64,000 nucleotides of DNA. Source: Simmondsia chinensis. Lineage: Eukaryota; Streptophyta; Magnoliopsida; Caryophyllales; Simmondsiaceae. The notes under the pieces were generated by a model. It did not search any database. It had not been told where the DNA came from and saw only the letters and a list, made by a program, of their open reading frames with translations. A program made the position numbers and the translations under genes. Every line of letters begins with the position of its first letter. Within the stretch, counting starts at the first letter, position 1. Shown here piece by piece: positions 57,290-64,000 of this stretch. The stretch spans positions 24,723,212-24,787,211 of the forward strand of contig JAGTTD010000016.1 of the NCBI GenBank assembly GCA_018398585.1, read 5' to 3'.

Positions 57290-60200
57290 ATGTCCCTACT
57301 TAGCCTGGCTCCTGCTTCTCCTAGCATAAATCTGACAGGTCAGGTTTTTATTTCGAATCAAAGTTGGATTATAGATTCCGGTGTCACCGATCACATGGTT
57401 TCGTCTCTATCTCAAATGCTCGATGTTGTGTCAAACCAAACTGTTAGACTCGTAAAGTTGCCCAACGGGACTAGTTTATTGGTCTCGCATATAGGAAAGG
57501 TCGAGATTCTTGATAATGTACGTGCCTGGTTTTTATTGTAATTTATTATCTGTGAGCAAACTTACTCGTGATGAAAAATGTACGTTGACATTTTTTTTCT
57601 GATTTTTGTTACATTCAGGACCCTCACTCGAGGACGCTGACTAGAGCGGGTAAGTTAAGAAATGGGCTATATCTGTTGGAAGCTGGGTCGGTTAGGACTT
57701 CGGCACACATGGTTAGAAATAACCAAGAAGCAGTTTTGTGGCATCGTTGGTTGGGACATGTTGCTTTCAATAAACTTTACCTTTTTCAGCATTTGAACAT
57801 TAAAGGAACAAATGTTGTTTGTGATATAGCCCTTTCCTTTGTCAGTTTCAATGACTCAGTGTTGTTTTGAATTAATACACTGTGATATTTGGGGACCTTA
57901 CAAAACTTTATCCTTATCTGGTGCTCGTCATTTTTTAATGATTGTTGATGATTATAGTCGTTGTACTTGGGTTTATCTCATGAGAGAGAAATCCCAAGCT
58001 CATGGGATCCTCATGGATTTTTGTCGAATGGTGGTTACTCAGTTTGGCTTGCAGGTGAAAGAAGTAAGGAGTGACAAAGGCCAAGAATTTAAATATGGGC
58101 CATTGCTGAGTTTCTATGCTAAGTATGGGATCCAATTTTAGACCTCATTGACAGGGGCACCTCAACAAAATGGTATGGTTGAGCGGAAGCATAAACATCT
58201 ATTAGAGGTTGGTCGTGCACTTCGATTTCAAGCCGGTCTCCCTAAAAGATTTTGGGGTGAGTGCATTTTAACAGCTGCATATTTGATAAATTTGATGCCT
58301 ACTCCTTTACTTGCTTATAGGAGCCCATTTGAGGTTTTGATGGGCAAAATTCCATCATATGATCATTTGAGGATTTTGGGTGTTCATGTTATATTCATGT
58401 TAAAAATCGATCTAGTGACAAATTTGACAAACGAGCTTCACTGGTTATTTTTGTGTGATATCCTCACGGTCAAAAGGAGTATAAAATATATAGCTTGGAT
58501 GATAAAAGGATCATTATGTCTAGGGATGTTCTGTTTTATGAAGATTCCATGCCTTTTTTGAAAATCGATGAGTTAAATTTGACACCGGAAAAGCATGTTA
58601 GTCACTTAAATGAACAAGTAGAGTTAGACTCGGTCCATGTCGGACCAGTACAGCAGCAAAATTGCAGCTCACTGTCCGACAGTGAGCTACAGCTTTAGCC
58701 GGCCACTGTACCGGTTGCTGAACTGGACAGTGAGCAGGTAGTGGGCCCGCAGCAAGTCGACAGGGGGAGTAGTATGCGTATCGAGGAAGATACATTGAGA
58801 AGAAGTAGTAGAGTGCGTTCTATGCCCGTTAATATCAGGATTACATCATTGAGGTACCATCTTCTATAGCCTATTCTCCAACTGCCACTCCATCAGCTAA
58901 CTCCGGTATCTTTTATTCAATCTCAAATTTTGTCTCTAACGCACGTTTTTCTAACGCTCATTCGATACTTTTGAATGCCATCACCTCGGGTTATGAGCCA
59001 AAAAATTTTAACTCGGCCGTACAGTATGAACATTGGAGAGAAGCTATGGAGAAGGAGATCAAGGCACTTAAGCAGAACTGTACGTGGACACTTGAGGAAC
59101 TACCGGTCGGTAAGAAGGCGATAGACTCGAAATGGGTTTACAAGATCAAGTACAAATCAGACGGGTCAATTGAATGCTATAAAGCTCGTCTTGTTGCTAA
59201 GGGGTACACTCAGGTAGAAGGTATAGACTATCATGATACCTTTGCTCCGGTAGCTAATCTTGTAACTGTTCGTTGTGTGTTGGTCGTGGCCTGGGCCCGA
59301 AGTTGGATTATCCAACAATTAGATGTGAATAATGTATTTATTCATGGAGACCTAGATGAAGAGGTCTACATAAAGCTTCCTCAGGGTTTTGAACGTAAAA
59401 ATGAAGGGAAAGTTTGTCGCCTTCGAAAATCTTTATATGGACTTAAACAAGCCTCCCGAAATTGGAATCACAAATTAACCTCGATCTTAATTAAGATTGG
59501 TTTTCAACAATCTAAAGCTGACTATTCATTTGTTACCTATATGAATGGGATGACCTATACAATAGTTCTCATTTATGTTGACGATGTACTCATAACGAGT
59601 AATGATGAAGAACACATTAAAGGGGCCAAAGCCACCTTGAATCAATCTTTTGGAATTAAAGATCTGGGACTGGTTAAATATTTTTTGGGTATCGAGGTTG
59701 CTCGTTCTCAAAAGGGAATTATGCTTAGTCAATAGAAATATGCTCTTGACATTGTTAGTGAAGCAAGGATCCTAAGTGCTAAGCCCGTGTCTACTCTCAT
59801 AGTTCAAAACCATTCGCTAGCAGATGGCGTTGGCGAGCTTGTTGTTGATAGTGGTCAATATAGATGCCTAGTAGGTCGTCTACTATATCTGACTATTACA
59901 CGTCCTAACCTTTGTTATGTTGGTATATTAAGTCAATTTATGCATGATCTGCGTATGCCTCATCTCAATGCTGTTATGCGAGTTCTACGTTACCTTAAGG
60001 GGGCATCGGGACAAGGAATATTTCTTCCTTCTGATTGTGATTTGAAACTCCGAGCTTATTGTGATGCAGACTGAGCTGGTTGTCCTACAACTAAACGGCC
60101 CACAACGGGGTATTTTATATTTTTAAGAGGTTCGCCCATTTCTTGGAGGTCCAAGAAACAGACTGTTGTGTCTCATTCCTCAGCTGAAGCAGAATATCGG

Positions 60201-60527
60201 TCTATTGCTACCACGACTAGTGAGATAGTGTGGTTGCGACGGTTATTATCTGATCTTATTGTTCCCATTGATAATCTAGCTTTATTGTTTTGTGATAACC
60301 AGGAAGCTCTTCATATTGCATCTAATCCTGTATTTCATGAACAAACGAAGCACATTGAAATAGATTGTCACTTTGTTCGTGAGAAATTACTATCCAAGGA
60401 GATCACCACAGCCTATGTTTGGAGTGGGGAACAAATTGCAGATTTATTCACCAAGGCCTTAGGCCATCCGGGGCACTCTGCTTTCATTGGCAAGTTGGGC
60501 ATTGTGAATTTGCATGCTCCAATTTGA
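57290..60527 (+). pseudogene. copia pol (protease-integrase-RT-RNase H), degraded
   Basis: Order is that of copia. Protease: WIIDSGVTDHMVSS near 57362. The pre-integrase part reads VLWHRWLGHVAFNKLYLFQ. The integrase core is split over frames: IHCDIWGPYKTLSLSGARHF, FLMIVDDYSRCTWVYLM and GAPQQNGMVERKHKHLL. The RT/RNase H part lies in one frame from 58971 with stops at 59733 and 60072: WVYKIKYKSDGSIECYKARL, DVNNVFIHGDLDEEVYIKLP, VLIYVDDVLITSND (the YVDD box is intact) and SHSSAEAEYRSIATTTSEIV. Integrase is the most damaged part. Confidence 0.92.
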
Positions 60528-60534
60528 AAGGGAG

Positions 60535-60880
60535 TGTTGAGTTTTGTTTTATGTTTTTTTGAATACTTTGTATTTTCATACATATACGTATTTATGCTCT
60601 AGAGTATTCTTTGTAATTAAGTAAATCTGGAACATTCTTTATAAGCAGGTAGTGTTCATTTTCTCTTCCCTTCACTTGCAATACCAACCGGCCATTAAGG
60701 CCCATTTACAGGAGTTTTTATTTCTTGGTAACTTGTAAGTAGGCAGCTCTAGAGTTGAGGCTTTTCATGTATGTCCTTACTAGTATAAATAGCTTAGTTC
60801 ATGTACTAGATTAATCATCCAATAAAAGTTACATCTTCCATTGCATTCCTTATTTCTTTTAAGTATTTTATTTTTTTACA
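60535..60880 (+). repeat. copia 3' LTR
   Basis: Matches 43498-43842. The purine tract aaagggag (60527-60534) abuts it. Ends tttttttaca, then ggttc (60881-60885), the second target duplication. Confidence 0.95.
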
Positions 60881-60885
60881 GGTTC

Positions 60886-62066
60886 CTCCCATTAGAGGGT
60901 TCCTGATCTCCAATCCAAATATCCCTGGCAAGCTTATTTGGGTGTGGAATAAGAAGGGTGTTTATAATGTCAAGCAAGGGTATGCAAGGTGGAGCCTCGA
61001 TACCGAAGCTCATGTCTTGCGGTCCTGGGCCTCCTCTTCCCTTCTCCCGGATCGGAAAACTTTGAGTCGCATCTGGAATGCTCCGATCCCCCCAAAAGTT
61101 CGGGTTTTTTTGTGGAGAGTTTTCTTTGATGCTTTGGCGTGTAATGTGAATCTTGCTAAACAAGGTGTCCCTTCCTCTATTGTTTGTGCACAATGTGGGA
61201 TTGAACCTGAAACGATTGATCACATTATCTACTTTTGCCCTTTTACGAAAGCGGTTTGGTTTTGTTCAAAAGTGGGTTATAAACCCGCTTTGAATGGTTT
61301 TCGAGCTTCCTTTCTTGGTGGTAATCTTTTTCGGAATCTTTTTCACATAATATGGAGATTATGACTGAAGTTACATTGATTTGTTGGTGGTTATGGAAGT
61401 CTCGGTGCAGGTTTGTTTTACAAGGTTCAAAAGACGATCCTATCTTGGTAGTCCATCAGGCTTCGGTGGAGGCCTCTTTGTTCTCGCAGTGTTCTTCTTC
61501 GCATGACCAAGATGCTTCCTCCCCTGCCTTAGCTCGGTGTATTGCCCCCCCTTTTGAGTTCCTGATGCTTAATGTTGATGCGGGTTGGATCAATGATCAG
61601 ATCTCGGCCTCTCTTGCGATTGTGGTTCGTAATTCGGTTGGGGTTCTTGTGGATGGATGGTGTGGTTCAACCTTTGCGACCTCCCCTTAGATAGCCGAGA
61701 GTTGTGCTTTGAGAGCGGCCTGCGTTTTTGCTCACCGTAAGGCCTACCCGTTGGTGATTTTTGAATCTGATTCGCTTGAAGTCATACAAGCTTTCAAGTC
61801 TTGCGGGCTGCCACCTTGGGAAATAGCAGTGATCATCAAAGACATTAGAATTTTGTGTTCTTCTTTTGTCTCTTTTTCCTTTTCTTGGATCCCTCGAAAA
61901 GCAAATGTAGTTGCTCATGAGGTGACCAAATTTCATCGTGTTCATAGCCGTTTTCATGACTGGATTGTATCCCCCCGCCCTTCCTCTCTATTTGAAGGCA
62001 CTTATTTCTGATAGTAATACATAGTCCTACCTTCGGGCTCTTCTGATCAAAAAAAAAAAAAAAAAA
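60886..62066 (+). mobile_element. 3' end of an L1-type LINE (zf-RVT + RNase H) with poly(A)
   Basis: Plus-strand frames show the zf-RVT region: GVYNVKQGYARW, IWNAPIPPKVRVFLWRVFFD and CAQCGIEPETIDHIIYFCPF. An RNase H domain follows: FLMLNVDAGW, a stop at about 61688, AESCALRAA, FESDSLEVIQAF and WIPRKANVVAHEVTKF. It ends with TGA at about 62009 and an A run at 62048-62068. RT proper and the endonuclease are missing. Its left part is bordered by the copia target site, so the copia may have landed in or right at its 5' truncation point. Confidence 0.82.
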
Positions 62067-63376
62067 AAGAAAAAAAATTTATTTAGGAATAGCAAATAAT
62101 ACATTCCATTGTATAATAACAAGATTATTAAATCACATATATATGCCATGACAATATTAATATCATGTATATTAGCTTCTATATTTTTATATGGTTAATC
62201 TAAATAATATTTTCATGTGAAATATAAAAATAGTCTATTTTAGATGATCTATATTAATTTAACATACTTTCAAAATAACTACATGCAATTCTAAGATGAA
62301 AAAGAAAAAAGTGCTTAAATTGTCAAGACAAAGAAAAGTTACAAGTCTCGAACCCGGTTAAGCGCATGCAAGGGCCAGAATATAACAAACTTAGCAGAAT
62401 TTATCCGTTGTTACTATTAGCCTTTTCCAATTAAAAATATATACTTAAATATGAATATTTTTGCACACTTGAAAACTAAACGGAGAATTAATAGCGTTAG
62501 TACTGGTGGTTGATTGTAAATTTTTAATTTTTAAAGGTGATTTTATGAAAAATTAAAACTTTTTGGTGGTTAAGTGAAAACGACTATTTTTAAGGTGGTT
62601 TTTTTTTTTTTTTTTTTGTAAATCACTTTTTTATAAAACTTAGAAATTCTTATAGTGTAGGCATTTAAGTACGGTGGAAAATTGATGTAGAGACAAAAAT
62701 TACCTGAGACATAGTTATGAATGTACTCGGTGTTTACTTTCCTATGTACATTTGCACTTACCTAGGGTCACAACAGAAAAACATTGACGTCTTAGAACCT
62801 TTATTTTATAATTGAAAGTAGAAGGGAAAAAAAAAAAAACCCACGTTGATCAAAAGCAGGTCTCTATTGCGATACAAACAGAAAACTAAAAAGCTATTGG
62901 ACAATAAGCAAAGCCAATTTTGATTCTAAATAGACAAAGCTCAAGACTCATTTAGCCTAAAAAAGTACTGATAAAGCTTAAATGAGCCTAAACAAGATCA
63001 ACCTAGAGTTGAGCTCGTACAACTAGACTCAAGCAAATGAACCTAGAAAAGAAGGGATTGAGCCACTCTTCGATCTCAAAGTTTCCATACTTATTGAGTT
63101 TTAAGCTAAGCCTGAGTGGAGCTAAATGTGGATGAGTTGAGATTCAAGCTTGATGAGCTTGGGCTCGACTAACATATTTCCACGCTTAATCCTAAGATTG
63201 TACACGGCGCGAATCAGTTGATGAAACTCAGGAGACAAGGTTGGTCCACATTTTAATCTAAACTGATAGTTTATTCAAAACCTTAAACTGATTCTTTATC
63301 GGATTCAAGATATTGCTCTAACTTGAACTAAGACAAATGTAAGGGCCTATTGAGATCCAAATCAAGGGCAAGGAAC
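62067..63376. other. AT-rich intergenic; degraded GAGCT-type repeat
   Basis: No coding region. Between about 62930 and 63190 words such as agctcaagactcatttag, gttgagctcg and gatgagcttgggctc resemble the hAT-type elements at 31980-32504 and 37366-37868, so a decayed member is likely. A T run lies at about 62601-62619. Confidence 0.4.
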
Positions 63377-63914
63377 TAGGGATGGCAATAGGGCGGCAGG
63401 TATGGGAGATGCCTCCTCTGTACCCGTACCCACCACAAAAATAACACATCCATGCCATTACCTGCCACGGGTATAAAGTGGATATCCATATCTGTCCCAA
63501 AGGGTACAAATTCGTACTTGTACCCGCACCATTATCTACGGGTATCCAACAGGTATGCATTACCCGCCCCGTACCCACCCTTGTGTGTAGAAAAAGATTA
63601 TGTATACTTACCCATATTAATTATTTAATGCTATTTTTAAAATTCCACTAATATTTTTCTATAACATTGATAAAGGATATAGATTATTGAATTTAAGTAC
63701 GTATTTTTTGATTTGAAAGTTAACTATGTACAAAATGGAACGGATATGACAGACATAAGGTTGGGCGGGGCTGGGCGGGTACAACACTATGCCTGTGGCT
63801 GCCCCATTCCCGTGGCGGGTACAAAACGGGTACACCAAACCCTTATCCTCTACCTACCTCACTTATGTCCATATCTATAAGTAGCGGGTTTTACCTGTTC
63901 TATTGCCATCTCCA
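63377..63914. mobile_element. hAT-type non-autonomous element with 8-bp TSD
   Basis: Ends tagggatggcaatagggcgg and, in reverse complement, tggagatggcaatagaacag are inverted repeats. Flanking 8-mers caaggaac (63369-63376) and caagaaac (63915-63922) match in 7 of 8 positions. The body is full of gggtac, gtaccc and ggcggg words, as in the common plant gatggcaat MITEs. The minus-strand frame 63318-63578 is incidental. Confidence 0.8.
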
Positions 63915-64000
63915 CAAGAAACACTACCAAATAATAAACACCTAACCGTAAATAATTTTATGCACTTCACAGTTTCCAAGCACACCTCTAAAAGGAGAAA

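Larger units (their letters stand above)
43498..60880 (+). mobile_element. Ty1/copia retrotransposon, split by nested insertions
   Basis: LTRs of 345 and 346 bp (43498-43842, 60535-60880) begin tgttgagtttt and end ttttaca. Target duplications ggttc lie at 43493-43497 and 60881-60885. The primer site tggtatcagagta follows the left LTR directly and a purine tract aaagggag precedes the right LTR. Gag, protease, integrase, RT and RNase H follow in copia order on the plus strand. A 12.3-kb LTR element sits inside gag. Without it the element would be about 5.1 kb, the usual copia size. Stops and a degraded integrase region make it defective. Confidence 0.95.

Noticed and set aside
43982..60527. A possible endogenous pararetrovirus because of gag-RT sequences
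   Set aside because: Domain order, LTRs, primer site and TSDs are those of Ty1/copia and Ty3 retrotransposons. No movement-protein or virus-specific region is seen.

Overview
This is a nuclear plant sequence, almost certainly from a eudicot. It is AT-rich and gene-poor. Its genes are split by GT-AG introns, and most bases are plant transposable elements (Ty1/copia, Ty3, CACTA, hAT, RTE and L1 LINEs, SINEs, MITEs). No rRNA, functional tRNA, CRISPR or prokaryote-style operon was seen. The species cannot be named from sequence alone.

Only two host genes are supported. (1) A complete ten-exon minus-strand gene (CDS 26825-40377) encodes a 404-residue archaeal-type 3-dehydroquinate synthase II homologue with a probable N-terminal organelle-targeting extension. 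All nine introns are GT-AG, all junctions stay in frame, and the gene is stretched to 13.5 kb by elements in its introns. (2) The first two exons of a secreted, His-rich aldose 1-epimerase-like gene lie at 3807-4908 (minus); the rest was not found leftward.

Layout: 1-3.8 kb, SINEs, tRNA-like tandem repeats and an RTE/Au-tailed retroposon. 3.8-5 kb, epimerase exons. 7.0-10.75 kb, a decayed Ty3 element lacking integrase. 12.3-13.2 kb, a MITE and a SINE. 13.29-20.54 kb, a full-length CACTA element with TNPA- and TNPD-like genes and 3-bp target duplications. 21.9-25.2 kb, a SINE and paired MITEs. 26.8-40.4 kb, the DHQS-II gene. 40.4-43.3 kb, MITEs and a truncated RTE LINE. 43.5-60.9 kb, a nested block. 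60.9-62.1 kb, an L1 3' end. 63.4-63.9 kb, a hAT-type non-autonomous element.

The nested block can be resolved exactly from target site duplications. A copia element (43498-60880, TSD ggttc) was split in gag by a gag-only LTR element with 2.3-kb LTRs (44405-56663, TSD atgtt). That element was in turn hit by a near full-length RTE LINE in its gag (47032-51284, 17-bp TSD) and by an internally deleted hAT element at its primer binding site (52412-54286, 8-bp TSD).

A second theme is a shared 3' tail. Eight elements or fragments, including the full-length RTE LINE and a short Au-SINE-like copy, end in the same roughly 130-bp conserved block plus (TTG)n. This is consistent with an RTE machinery mobilising its own truncated copies and SINEs.
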